From: Sphingomonas sanguinis NBRC 13937
Lineage (GTDB): Bacteria > Pseudomonadota > Alphaproteobacteria > Sphingomonadales > Sphingomonadaceae
Direction: 5' to 3'
NCBI RefSeq assembly: GCF_001591005.1
Contig: NZ_BCTY01000019.1
Span: 1-60,745 of the forward strand
DNA: 60,745 nt
The notes beneath the pieces are model-generated. The model worked only from the letters and a program-made list of their open reading frames with translations, was not told where the DNA came from and did not search any database. Position 1 is the stretch's first letter. Each line of letters opens with the position of its first letter. The translations under genes were made by a program, and so were the position numbers. Of the stretch, positions 50,679 to 59,668 are shown piece after piece.

Positions 50679-52466
50679 ATGGCCAGACCCGCCGCTTCCC
50701 CGCAATCCGCCCCGATCCCGGCCAGCCGCCGCCTCAGCAACCTGAAGATGGTGTGGCGCTACACGCTGCGCTATCCGGCACAGATCGTAGCTGCCTCCGT
50801 ATCGCTGGCGGTCGCGGCGCTGGCGACCCTGTTCATCCCGCGCACCTTTCAGAAGGTGATCGACCATGGTTTCGGCAAGGTCGCCGATACCGGCGATATC
50901 GCGCCCTATTTCCAGGGCCTGCTCGCGGTCGTCGTGGTGCTGGCCATCGCCACCGCCTTTCGCTTCTATTTCGTGTCATGGCTGGGGGAGCGGACGGTCG
51001 CGGATATCCGTATCGCGGTGCAGGCGAACCTCTTGCGTCTCGCCCCCCGCTATTTCGAAGAAAACCGCCCGTCCGAGATCGCCAGCCGGTTGACCGCCGA
51101 CACCGCGATCATCGAGCAGGTGGTGGGCTCGACCGTCTCGATCGCGTTGCGCAACACGGTGATCGGGATCGGCGGCACCATCTATCTCTTCGCGCTCTCG
51201 CCCAAGCTGACCCTGTCGCTGCTGGTGTGCATCCCGGTCATCGTCCTGCCCATCGTGCTGCTGGGCAAGCGCGTGCGCGGCTATTCGCGCGACAGCCAGG
51301 ACCGGCTGGCAGATATCGGCGCGACTGCCGTGGAGACGCTGGGCGCGATGAAGGTCGTGCAGGCGTTCGGCCAGGAACGCCGCGAGGCCGAGCGGTTCGA
51401 GCTCGCCGTCAGCAACGGCTTCGCCACCTCACGCAAGCGCTTCCTGTTGCGCGCGCTGATGACCGCGATGGTGATCGGGCTGTTCTTCGGCGGACTGACG
51501 CTCCTGCTGTGGGAAGCGGTTGCCGATGTCGCCAGCGGGCGGCTGTCGGGCGGGTCGCTGACCGCGTTCGTCGTGACGGGCATGCTGGTCGCGGGCTCGT
51601 TCCAAGCGCTGACCGAGGTGTGGGGTGACATATTGCGCGCCTCGGGCGCGGCGCAGCGGCTGGCCGAACTGCTGGCGGAACAGCCGGAGATCGCGCCGCC
51701 CCCCGCCCCCGCCGTGCTGCCGGTCATCCCGATGGGCGCGCTGCGGTTCGAGCATGTCGTGTTCCACTATCCGACCCGGCCCGAAGTGGCGGCGCTCAAC
51801 GACTTTTCGCTGGATGTCCGACCCGGCGAGACGGTCGCGGTGGTCGGCCCCTCGGGCGCAGGCAAGTCGACCTTGTTCCAGCTGGCCGAGCGATTCTACG
51901 ATCCGCAGGACGGCAACATCTCGCTCGACGGCGTGTCCTTGCGCGATGCCGATCCGGCGGCGATCCGCGCGCGTATCGCGATGGTGCCGCAGGAGACGGT
52001 GATCTTCGGCGCCTCGGCGCGCGACAATCTCCGCTACGGCCGGTGGGAGGCGAGCGACGACGAACTCTGGGCCGCCGCCGAGGCCGCCAACGCCGCCGAC
52101 TTCCTGCGCGCGCTGCCGCAGGGGCTGGACACCTTCCTGGGCGAAGGCGGTGCGCGGCTGTCCGGGGGCCAGCGCCAGCGGATCACCATCGCCCGCGCGC
52201 TGCTGCGCGATGCGCCGATCCTGTTGCTGGACGAGGCGACCAGCGCTTTGGATGCCGAGAGCGAGCAGTTGGTCCAACAGGCGCTGGAACGGTTGATGGC
52301 GAACCGCACCACGCTGGTCATCGCCCACCGGCTGGCGACCGTTCGCGCCGCCGAGCGGATCGTGGTGATGGATGGCGGCCGGATCGTCGAGCAGGGCCGT
52401 CACGCCGAACTGATCGCGAATGGCGGGCTATACGCACGGCTGGCGAGCCTGCAATTTCACGATTGA
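50679..52466 (+). CDS. ABC exporter half-transporter (MsbA-like)
   Basis: A 595-residue fusion of a six-span membrane domain (about residues 25-310) and an ATPase domain (about 345-590). It has Walker A VVGPSGAGKST, signature LSGGQRQRITIARAL, Walker B ILLLDEATSALD and the H-loop LVIAHRLATVRAAER. It acts as a dimer at the inner membrane; lipids, glycolipids or peptides are typical substrates, and nothing here narrows that. The start is ATG 50679 (MARPAASPQSAP). Upstream, the 229-bp gap to phaZ has no repeat of families R1-R5. Confidence 0.93.
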   Translation: MARPAASPQSAPIPASRRLSNLKMVWRYTLRYPAQIVAASVSLAVAALATLFIPRTFQKVIDHGFGKVADTGDIAPYFQGLLAVVVVLAIATAFRFYFVSWLGERTVADIRIAVQANLLRLAPRYFEENRPSEIASRLTADTAIIEQVVGSTVSIALRNTVIGIGGTIYLFALSPKLTLSLLVCIPVIVLPIVLLGKRVRGYSRDSQDRLADIGATAVETLGAMKVVQAFGQERREAERFELAVSNGFATSRKRFLLRALMTAMVIGLFFGGLTLLLWEAVADVASGRLSGGSLTAFVVTGMLVAGSFQALTEVWGDILRASGAAQRLAELLAEQPEIAPPPAPAVLPVIPMGALRFEHVVFHYPTRPEVAALNDFSLDVRPGETVAVVGPSGAGKSTLFQLAERFYDPQDGNISLDGVSLRDADPAAIRARIAMVPQETVIFGASARDNLRYGRWEASDDELWAAAEAANAADFLRALPQGLDTFLGEGGARLSGGQRQRITIARALLRDAPILLLDEATSALDAESEQLVQQALERLMANRTTLVIAHRLATVRAAERIVVMDGGRIVEQGRHAELIANGGLYARLASLQFHD

Positions 52467-52575
52467 TATAGCCGCTTTAGCACCAGTTTTGAGCTCAAGG
52501 CCTCTTTCACCCCTCTTGTCATGACCCGATGGTCAGCGCGCTTGCAGCCTGCCCCCCAGTCCCCTAGGCTCCGAC

Positions 52576-52584
52576 AATACCAGT
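52576..52584 (+). promoter_or_regulatory. AATACCAGT motif upstream of the GH84 gene
   Basis: The nine-base motif lies 20 bases before the GH84 start codon. An exact copy, in the same orientation relative to its gene, lies 24 bases before the GH20 start (57057-57065). A related ATACCGG follows eleven bases later in this promoter only. A shared operator for GlcNAc-responsive control is an inference from position. Confidence 0.4.
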
Positions 52585-52603
52585 TAAATACCGGAGATTG
52601 AGG

Positions 52604-54553
52604 ATGATGCGGGCAGCAAACAGAGGGATGGGTGCGGCCCTGGCGGCGATCGCGCTGGCGACGCTGGCCCCGGCGGCACAGGCGAGCCCCTCCACCCTGC
52701 CCGCGATCTTCCCCGCCCCCGCCACGATGACGCTGGGCGATGGCACGGTGACGCTGGGCCGTGCGGTTACGCTGATCGTCGCACCCGGCACCGAGCCGGA
52801 GACCGCCGCGCTGGTCCGCGACCTGCTGGCAAAGGCCGGTGTCACCGAGATCGCCACGGCCCAGCGCCTGCCCGCCTCGCCCGACCGTCCGACGATCGTG
52901 ATCGGTCGGGACAGCGCCGCCCCGGTCCGTGAGGCCCTGTCACACAGCGACGCCAGCCCCGACGACGCCCGCGAAGGCTATACGCTGACCATCCTCCCTT
53001 CCGGTCGCAGCGGCCTCATCACGCTGGCCGGGCATGACGCGGACGGACTGTTCCACGCCGCCCAGACGCTGCGCCAGTTGCTGGCCCGCCAGACCATCCC
53101 GGCGCTGACCATCCGCGATCATCCCGCCATGCCGATCCGGGGCACGATCGAAGGTTTCTACGGCAAGCCCTGGTCGATGACCGACCGGACCAAGCATCTG
53201 GATTTCCTCGGCCAGATGAAGGCCAACACCTATGTCTACAGTCCCAAGGACGACCCCTTCGCCCGCGACAAGTGGCGCGAGCCCTATCCCGCCGCGACGC
53301 TGAACGCGCTAGGCACGCTCGCCGCGCGCGCCAAGGCGAACCATGTCGATTTCGTCTATGCGATCTCGCCGGGGCCGAGCATCTGCTTCTCCGACCCGGC
53401 GGACGAACAGGCACTGCTGCGCAAGTTTGCCGCACTGCGCGGGATCGGCGTGCACAGCTTCTATGTCGCGCTGGACGACATCGAATATCAGAAGTGGAAT
53501 TGCGAGGCGGACAAGGCCGCATTCGGCCCCTCGGGCGCGCAAGCCGCCGGGGTCGCCCAGTCCAAGCTGCTGAACGCGGTGCAGGCCGATCTGCTGAAAC
53601 AGGACCCCGCCTCGCGTCCGTTGATCATGGTGCCGACCGAATATTATGACGCCAAAGAAAGCCCCTATAAGGCCGCCCTCCGCGCGAACCTGAACCCGCG
53701 CATCGTCGTGCAATGGACCGGCACCGATGTCGTGCCGCCCGCCATCTCCATCCCCGATGCCAAGGCCGCGACCAAGGCGTTCGGGCGCAAGACGCTGCTC
53801 TGGGACAATTATCCGGTCAATGACTATGCGAGTTCGGCCGGACGTCTGTTGCTCGCCCCCTATGCCAAGCGTGAGGCCGGGCTGTCGTCAGAGCTGACTG
53901 GTATTCTCTCCAACCCGATGAACCAGGAAGCGCCCAGCCGGGTCGCAGTGACGGGGGTGCTGGCCTTCGGGTGGAACGACAAGGGCTATGACGCCGACCG
54001 CACCTGGCATTACGCTGCGCGCGATCTGGCGGGAGGAGATGCCCGCGCAACGGCGGCCCTGCTGGAGCTGTTCGACACCCAGCATCTCGCCCCTACCTTC
54101 GGCAGCCAGCCCTGGCAGGAACAGGCACCCAAGCTGAAGGCGCTGCTCGACCATGTTCGCGAGGCGCTGGCGAACGGTGACGAGGGCGAACGCCGCGCGG
54201 CACTGGCCGAACTCCATGCCAAGGCCGATGCGTTGGCCGATGCGCCCGACACGATCCGCGCGGGCGTGGTCGATCCGGCCTTTGCCGAACAGGCCGCACC
54301 CTGGCTGGAGGCGATGCAGCTCTGGGGCCGCGCGCTGGGGCAGACCGCCGCCGGGCTGGACGCCGCCGAGCAGGGCAATGCGGCGGCGACCCGCTACTTC
54401 GCCGATGCCAAGCGGATCGCGGATCAGGCCGCCGCCGTGCAGAGCATCAAGGGCGCGGTGCGCTTCGACGGGCCGATCAGACTCGCCGACGGCGTGCTCG
54501 ACCGCTTCATCGCCGATGCGCCCGGCCTGATCGCCGTTACGGCGAAACCGTAA
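52604..54553 (+). CDS. GH84-family beta-N-acetylglucosaminidase, secreted
   Basis: A 649-residue exported enzyme with a signal peptide ending near AAQA (residues 1-28). A GH20b/GH84-like N-terminal domain (about 30-170) precedes the catalytic barrel, which opens with PIRGTIEGFYGKPWS and continues with KHLDFLGQMKANTYVYSPKD-DP. The catalytic aspartate pair is in YVALDDIEYQ (D291, D292), as in bacterial O-GlcNAcase-like NagJ. ATG 52604 is preceded by GGAG eight bases away. It converges on the GH20 gene with a 17-base overlap. Substrates could be GlcNAc glycosides from peptidoglycan, chitin or glycoproteins. Confidence 0.94.
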   Translation: MMRAANRGMGAALAAIALATLAPAAQASPSTLPAIFPAPATMTLGDGTVTLGRAVTLIVAPGTEPETAALVRDLLAKAGVTEIATAQRLPASPDRPTIVIGRDSAAPVREALSHSDASPDDAREGYTLTILPSGRSGLITLAGHDADGLFHAAQTLRQLLARQTIPALTIRDHPAMPIRGTIEGFYGKPWSMTDRTKHLDFLGQMKANTYVYSPKDDPFARDKWREPYPAATLNALGTLAARAKANHVDFVYAISPGPSICFSDPADEQALLRKFAALRGIGVHSFYVALDDIEYQKWNCEADKAAFGPSGAQAAGVAQSKLLNAVQADLLKQDPASRPLIMVPTEYYDAKESPYKAALRANLNPRIVVQWTGTDVVPPAISIPDAKAATKAFGRKTLLWDNYPVNDYASSAGRLLLAPYAKREAGLSSELTGILSNPMNQEAPSRVAVTGVLAFGWNDKGYDADRTWHYAARDLAGGDARATAALLELFDTQHLAPTFGSQPWQEQAPKLKALLDHVREALANGDEGERRAALAELHAKADALADAPDTIRAGVVDPAFAEQAAPWLEAMQLWGRALGQTAAGLDAAEQGNAAATRYFADAKRIADQAAAVQSIKGAVRFDGPIRLADGVLDRFIADAPGLIAVTAKP

Positions 54554-57032
54554 CTATCCGGCTGGCGCGGTGGCCATCGGGGGTGCGGGTGCGAAGCTCG
54601 ACCGCCCCCGTCACCGCGACCGGTCCGGTGTAGCGGGTCCAGGCCGAGCCGCCGGTGCGATACTCGATCGGCGTTCCGGCGAACTCGGTGTTCGCCTCCA
54701 GCCTCCCGTTCGCGATCCGCGCGCCCGGCGGGGCGAGGCGATAGGTCACGCCCGCCCGGTCGAGCAGTCGCATCTGCACGCCCATCCGGCCCGCAAAATT
54801 CTGCCACCCGGCCAGCAGTTTGATCCGGTCGACACGGGGGTCGTTCGGCTGATAGCCGGTGCCCGCGATATAAGCGGGCTCCCAGTCCGGCTTGCTCCAG
54901 GCCCGCTCGGCCAGCGCCAGCAGGCGGGGGAAGAGCATGTAATCCACCTGGCTGTCGCGGCGCACCGTCTCGCTCCACAACTGCGCCTGTATTCCGGCGA
55001 TGCTGCGGCCGGGTTGGAGCGGCACGGTGTCGGCAATCGCCTTGGGCTGGGCCAGGATATTGGGGATCAGCGCGGCGTTCGCGGCCAGATTGCCCGGCAT
55101 GAAGCCGAACACCTGGAAACTGTCCACTTCGCGCGAGGCCCAGTCATAGCCGGTCTCATTCGGATCGGCAGCATAGGGCATGTCGAAATAGCCCAGATCG
55201 GGGATCGACAGCACTGTCTTCCACCCGCGATTGGCCTGGCCATGCGCCTCGGCCACGCCGCCCGCATGCAGGTTGCTCCAGATGTTGGTCTGGACCTTCG
55301 CGGGCATCTTGGCGGGGTCGGTATGGCCCAGACCATCGCTCCACCCCGCAACCGCGATGCCGCGCTTGGCGAGGTCGGCGGAAATCCGCTCGATGAAATA
55401 GGCGCCCAGCTGCTTGGGCTGCATACCCGTTTTCGCCATCATCACTCTGCAGGCGGGCGACTCGACCCAGGCCCCGGCCGTCTCGTCAGCGCCGATATGA
55501 TAGGTGGTCAGCGGCACCCCCGCCGCCTTGTGCAGCCCGGCAATGGCGTCGATCACCGTCTCGATGAAGCGATAGGTGCTGGGAATACAGACGTTCAGCG
55601 TGTTGTCGTCATAATGCTGGACGCTGGAATAGCGGGTGGTGTCGCCCGGCTCGACCAGCCGGAAACGCTCGGCCGCCGCCTTGTCGCCCTTGGCCATCAG
55701 CCGCTGATAGCGCACCTCCATCGACCGGATCGCCGCGCGCGAATGGCCGGGCATGTCGAACGAGGGGATGACATCGATCTGCCGCGCGGCGGCGGCACGC
55801 AGGATTTCGGTGTAGTCGGCGGCGGTCAGATAGCCGTTGGTGGCCGCATCCCTGGCCGGGTCCGCCCCCAGTTGCGGCGACAGGCAGCTCTTCTCGGTCA
55901 GGTCGGTGCAGCGATAGGCGCCGATCTCGGTCAGTTCGGGCAAGCTGGCGATCTGCAAACGCCAGCCCTCGTCATCGCCCAGATGCAGATGCAGCGTGTT
56001 CAGCTTGTACACCGCCATCTGCTCGATCAGTTTCAGGATCTCGGCCTTGCTGTGGAAGTTGCGCGCCAGATCGATATGCAGCCCGCGAAAGCCGTAGCGC
56101 GGCGCATCCTCGACGATCAGCGGGCGGAGCGTCGTCCCCTCCGCCGCCATCTGCTGCGCCAGCGAGCGAAGCGCATAGGACGCCCCCGCCGCATCCGCCG
56201 CCGCGATGGTGATACCGCCCTGTGCCACGGTCAGGCGATAGCCCTCGGCGGCGAGCCCCGCCTGTTTGCGGATGGTCAGCGGCACCGTCCCCATCGGCAA
56301 TCCGGCCAGCGCGGGCGCGATGGCGGCGCGAGTGAAACCCGCCGTAGTAACGCGCAATCCCCTGGACAGATCGACCGGCGCACCGGCCGGGCGCGTGACC
56401 TTCGCAGGCCGAGGCAGGATCGCGACATCGACCGGCGTCGCCGCCCCCCGCTCGGCGTAAAGAGCAAAGGCGCGCTCGGGCGTCCGCCAGACCGTCTGAT
56501 CGTCGGGCGCGCTGCGGGCGAGCGCGGCTTCGTCGGTCATCGGGGCGACGAAGGGCAGCGTCTCCAGCCCCGTCTCGGCATCGGTCGCCGTCCGGGTCGC
56601 GGCGATCACGCGCGGGGTCAGTCCCTCCGCCGCCAGCGTCGCATTGGGCATCATGTGATTGCGCGAGAAGAAGGCGCCCAGGCCGGTCAGCTTCACATGA
56701 TAGGTCTGGCCCGGCTTCAACTGCTGGCCGGGCTTCAGTGTCAGGACGTTCAGGTCGCCGTTGATCGTGCGGTTGTCGAAGGTGTCGCTGTCGATCTTCA
56801 GAACCGGGTTGACCAGGCTGTAGCGGATTTCGACCGGCAGGCTCGGTGCGCCCTCCGGCACGACGATGGCGATATCCGCCTCGAAACAGCGCGGCGTGCC
56901 GGTCGGGCAGGATGCGGGGCGATTGGTGAGGATGGTATAGCGATAGCCGAGCGTCGCCGCCAATCGGTCGAGATCGGCCTGCGCTGCGGGAGCCGCCGCC
57001 AGGATCGCGGCCGAAGCCCATAGAGTCATCAT
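54537..57032 (-). CDS. GH20 beta-N-acetylhexosaminidase (chitobiase type)
   Basis: An 831-residue exported enzyme with a short signal peptide (MMTLWASAAILAAAPAAQA). Domain order is that of bacterial chitobiases: CHB_HEX carbohydrate-binding domain (about 25-180), GH20b domain (about 200-305), the catalytic barrel from GFRGLHIDLARNFHSK to about 730, and a C-terminal Ig-like domain (about 750-831). The catalytic pair is in YHIGADETAGAW (D516, E517). It releases terminal GlcNAc from chitobiose or similar. Its 3' end overlaps the GH84 gene and it shares the AATACCAGT promoter motif. Confidence 0.95.
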   Translation of the reverse strand: MMTLWASAAILAAAPAAQADLDRLAATLGYRYTILTNRPASCPTGTPRCFEADIAIVVPEGAPSLPVEIRYSLVNPVLKIDSDTFDNRTINGDLNVLTLKPGQQLKPGQTYHVKLTGLGAFFSRNHMMPNATLAAEGLTPRVIAATRTATDAETGLETLPFVAPMTDEAALARSAPDDQTVWRTPERAFALYAERGAATPVDVAILPRPAKVTRPAGAPVDLSRGLRVTTAGFTRAAIAPALAGLPMGTVPLTIRKQAGLAAEGYRLTVAQGGITIAAADAAGASYALRSLAQQMAAEGTTLRPLIVEDAPRYGFRGLHIDLARNFHSKAEILKLIEQMAVYKLNTLHLHLGDDEGWRLQIASLPELTEIGAYRCTDLTEKSCLSPQLGADPARDAATNGYLTAADYTEILRAAAARQIDVIPSFDMPGHSRAAIRSMEVRYQRLMAKGDKAAAERFRLVEPGDTTRYSSVQHYDDNTLNVCIPSTYRFIETVIDAIAGLHKAAGVPLTTYHIGADETAGAWVESPACRVMMAKTGMQPKQLGAYFIERISADLAKRGIAVAGWSDGLGHTDPAKMPAKVQTNIWSNLHAGGVAEAHGQANRGWKTVLSIPDLGYFDMPYAADPNETGYDWASREVDSFQVFGFMPGNLAANAALIPNILAQPKAIADTVPLQPGRSIAGIQAQLWSETVRRDSQVDYMLFPRLLALAERAWSKPDWEPAYIAGTGYQPNDPRVDRIKLLAGWQNFAGRMGVQMRLLDRAGVTYRLAPPGARIANGRLEANTEFAGTPIEYRTGGSAWTRYTGPVAVTGAVELRTRTPDGHRASRIVTVSP

Positions 57033-57056
57033 AGTCTGCCCGTCCCGCTACGCTGT

Positions 57057-57065
57057 ACTGGTATT
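57057..57065 (-). promoter_or_regulatory. AATACCAGT motif upstream of the GH20 gene
   Basis: Reads AATACCAGT on the minus strand, 24 bases before the GH20 start codon, identical to the motif ahead of GH84. Here it is embedded in TGTAATACCAGTACA, whose ends TGTA/TACA are inverted repeats. It suggests a common regulator for the two hexosaminidases. Confidence 0.4.
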
Positions 57066-57086
57066 ACATTGGATCATGACCATGAT

Positions 57087-57227
57087 ATTCCTCCCCTGCA
57101 AGGGGAGGGGAACCATGCGAAGCATGGTGGAGGGGTGTAAACGGTCGTCATGGCAGCCTGTTCTCGCCAATGGTGACACCCCTCCGTCAGGGCTGCGCCC
57201 TGCCACCTCCCCTTGCAGGGGAGGAAT
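57087..57227. repeat. R1 palindromic element, copy upstream of rnr
   Basis: A 141-bp element with perfect 22-bp terminal inverted repeats (start ATTCCTCCCCTGCAAGGGGA). Inside are a left hairpin (ACCATGCGAAGCATGGT), a right hairpin (CAGGGCTGCGCCCTG) and an inner GGAGGGGTGT/ACACCCCTCC pair. No transposase is present. It ends 47 bp before the rnr start codon and is inverted relative to the copy after rnr. Confidence 0.85.
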
Positions 57228-57274
57228 GGACGACCGGGGGTGACGCCGCCGCCCCTACCCCCTATCTCCACGTC

Positions 57275-59473
57275 ATGAAAAAACCCCAGCCGGGTCTGCC
57301 GACCCGTGAGCAAATCCTCGCCTTCATCGAACAGTCGGACCAGCCCGCTGGCAAGCGCGAGATCGCACGTGCTTTCGGTCTCTCCGCGCAGGAGAAGATC
57401 GGGCTGAAGGCGCTGCTCAAGGATATGGCCGATGAAGGGCTGATCGACAGCGCCCCCGGCCGCGCCTTCCACAAGATGGGCGGGCTGCCCAAGGTGACGG
57501 TGTTGCGCGTCGTCGATGTCGATGACGGCGGCAATGTCTGGGGCCAGCCCGAGCGTTGGGAAGCGGACGGCGTCCCCATTCCTCGCCTCCGCATCCGCGA
57601 GCGCAAGCGCGGGAGCCTCGGCATCGGCCAGCGGGTGCTGGCGCGTACCGAGGAAGCGGGCGGCGGCTGGATCGCGCATGTCATGAAGACCATCGCGCCC
57701 GCCTCCGAACAGGTGCTGGGCGTGCTGCGCGAGGAGGCGGGGCGCTTCTGGCTGACCAGCGTCGACAAGAAGGACCGGCGCGAGATGATGGTGTCGGACA
57801 CCGGCGGCGCGGAAGCGGGCGACCTGGTGCTGGCCGAGAAGGCGGGCCGCCCGCCACGCATTACCGCAAAGGTGGTCGAGCGTCTGGGCGATCCCTTCGC
57901 ACCGCGCAGCTTCTCGCTAATCGCAATCCACAAGTTCGAGATTCCCGACCGCTTCCAGCCCGAAACCCTGGAAGAAGCCGAGCGCGTCGCGCGCCAGCCT
58001 TTGGGCGACGACCGCGAGGACCTGCGCGACCTGCCGATCGTCGCGATCGACCCGGTCGACGCGCGCGACCATGACGATGCGGTCTGGGCCGCGCCCGACG
58101 ACGATCCCGCCAATCCGCAAGGCTGGCGCGCGATCGTCGCGATTGCCGATGTCAGCTTCTATGTCCGCCCCGGCTCGGCCATCGACAAGGATGCGCGGCG
58201 ACGGGGCAATTCGGTCTATTTTCCCGACCGGGTGGTGCCGATGCTGCCCGAGATCCTGTCGGCCGATGTCTGTTCGCTGAAGGAGGGGGAGGATCGCGCC
58301 GCGCTCGCCTGTCATCTCCAGGTGACGAAGGACGGCAAGCTCAAGAGCTTCCGCTTCACCCGCGCGGTCGTGCGGCTGGCGGCGAATATCGCGTACGAGG
58401 ATGCGCAGGCCGCCATCGACGGCGAGCTGTCGCACCCGCTGACCGAGACGGCGCTGCGGCCGCTCTGGGACTGCTGGGCCGCGCTGGCCAAGGCGCGGGA
58501 CGATCGCGAGCCGCTCGACCTAGATTTGCCCGAGCGGCGGGTGGTGCTCGACCAGAATGGCCGCATCCTGTCGGTCGCGCCGCGCGCGCGGCTGGATGCG
58601 CACCGGCTGATCGAGGATTACATGATCGCCGCCAATGTTGCCGCCGCCAAGGCGCTGGAGGCGAAGAAGGCCCCGGTCATGTACCGCGTCCATGAGGTGC
58701 CCAGCCGCACCAAGCTGGTCGCGCTGAAGGAATATCTCGAAACCTTCGACATCCCCTTCGCCATGGGCCAGGTGATCCGTCCCGCGACCTTCAACCGGAT
58801 CATCGACAAGATCGGCGACGCGGACTTCAAGCCGCAGGTGATGGAGCAGATCCTGCGCTCGCAGACCCAGGCCTATTACGCGCCGGTCAACCAAGGGCAT
58901 TTCGGCCTGTCGCTGGGTTCCTATGCGCATTTCACCTCGCCGATCCGGCGCTATGCCGATCTGGTCGTCCACCGTGCGCTGGTGGGGGCCTACAAGCTGG
59001 GCGACGGCGGGCTGCTGCCCGAGGGCGACGAGATGGAGCGGCTCGGCACGTCGATCAGCCAGATGGAGCGCCGCGCGATGGAGGCCGAGCGCGAGACGAT
59101 CGACCGCTATGTCGCGGCCTATCTGTCCGAGCATGTCGGCCAGGTGGTCGAGACGCGGATCACCGGCGTCACCAATTTCGGCTTCTTCGCGACCGTCGAT
59201 GGCGTGGGCGGCGACGGGCTGATGCCGATCCGCGACCTGGGCGGCGACTATTTCCATTACGACGAGTCGTCGCAGCAGTTGCTGGGCGAGAAGACGCGGG
59301 AAATCTACAAGCTGGGCCAGCGCCTGCCGCTGCGCCTGGCCGAGGCGAACCCGGTATCGGGGGCGCTGCGTTTCGAGCTGCCCGATGGCAAGGGTGCGGC
59401 TCCGGAGCCGCGCCGGGTGCTCAAACGGCGCGGACGGCCCGCGAACATCCGCCACAACGGCAAACGGCGCTGA
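57275..59473 (+). CDS. rnr: Ribonuclease R
   Basis: A 732-residue 3'-5' exoribonuclease that degrades structured RNA. An N-terminal winged-helix-like region (REIARAFGLSAQEKIGLKAL) is followed by cold-shock-type domains, the RNB catalytic domain with DPVDARDHDDAVWA (metal-binding aspartates), MYRVHEVPSRTKLVALKEYL and YAHFTSPIRRYADLVVHRAL, an S1 domain (ITGVTNFGFFATVDGVGGDG) and a short basic tail. ATG 57275 is the first sensible start, although no good ribosome-binding site is visible. R1 repeats lie immediately on both sides. Confidence 0.95.
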   Translation: MKKPQPGLPTREQILAFIEQSDQPAGKREIARAFGLSAQEKIGLKALLKDMADEGLIDSAPGRAFHKMGGLPKVTVLRVVDVDDGGNVWGQPERWEADGVPIPRLRIRERKRGSLGIGQRVLARTEEAGGGWIAHVMKTIAPASEQVLGVLREEAGRFWLTSVDKKDRREMMVSDTGGAEAGDLVLAEKAGRPPRITAKVVERLGDPFAPRSFSLIAIHKFEIPDRFQPETLEEAERVARQPLGDDREDLRDLPIVAIDPVDARDHDDAVWAAPDDDPANPQGWRAIVAIADVSFYVRPGSAIDKDARRRGNSVYFPDRVVPMLPEILSADVCSLKEGEDRAALACHLQVTKDGKLKSFRFTRAVVRLAANIAYEDAQAAIDGELSHPLTETALRPLWDCWAALAKARDDREPLDLDLPERRVVLDQNGRILSVAPRARLDAHRLIEDYMIAANVAAAKALEAKKAPVMYRVHEVPSRTKLVALKEYLETFDIPFAMGQVIRPATFNRIIDKIGDADFKPQVMEQILRSQTQAYYAPVNQGHFGLSLGSYAHFTSPIRRYADLVVHRALVGAYKLGDGGLLPEGDEMERLGTSISQMERRAMEAERETIDRYVAAYLSEHVGQVVETRITGVTNFGFFATVDGVGGDGLMPIRDLGGDYFHYDESSQQLLGEKTREIYKLGQRLPLRLAEANPVSGALRFELPDGKGAAPEPRRVLKRRGRPANIRHNGKRR

Positions 59474-59476
59474 CCC

Positions 59477-59616
59477 ATTCCTCCCCTTGTAGGGGAGGTG
59501 GCAGGGCGAAGCCCTGACGGAGGGGTGTACCAGGTCGCGACGTTCCCGATCCTCACTGCTGGGGACACCCCTCCACCATGCTTCGCATGGTCCCCCTCCC
59601 CTTTCAGGGGAGGAAT
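59477..59616. repeat. R1 palindromic element, copy downstream of rnr
   Basis: A 140-bp R1 copy starting three bases after the rnr stop codon. Here the CAGGGCGAAGCCCTG hairpin is on the left and ACCATGCTTCGCATGGT on the right, so it is inverted relative to the copy before rnr. The two end arms differ in their cores (TTGTA versus TTTCA), so this copy has drifted. It may act as the rnr transcript end. Confidence 0.83.
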
Positions 59617-59668
59617 AAGGGGATCGCCCCGCCGCCCCATACGTACCCTCCCCAAAGGAGACACACGC

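Noticed and set aside
54570..57023. 817-codon plus-strand open frame opposite the GH20 gene
   Set aside because: Antisense shadow; GH20 motifs and signal peptide are clear on the minus strand.
57087..59616. Composite transposon carrying rnr
   Set aside because: The flanking R1 elements encode no transposase and no target duplications are visible; rnr has ordinary base composition for the region.
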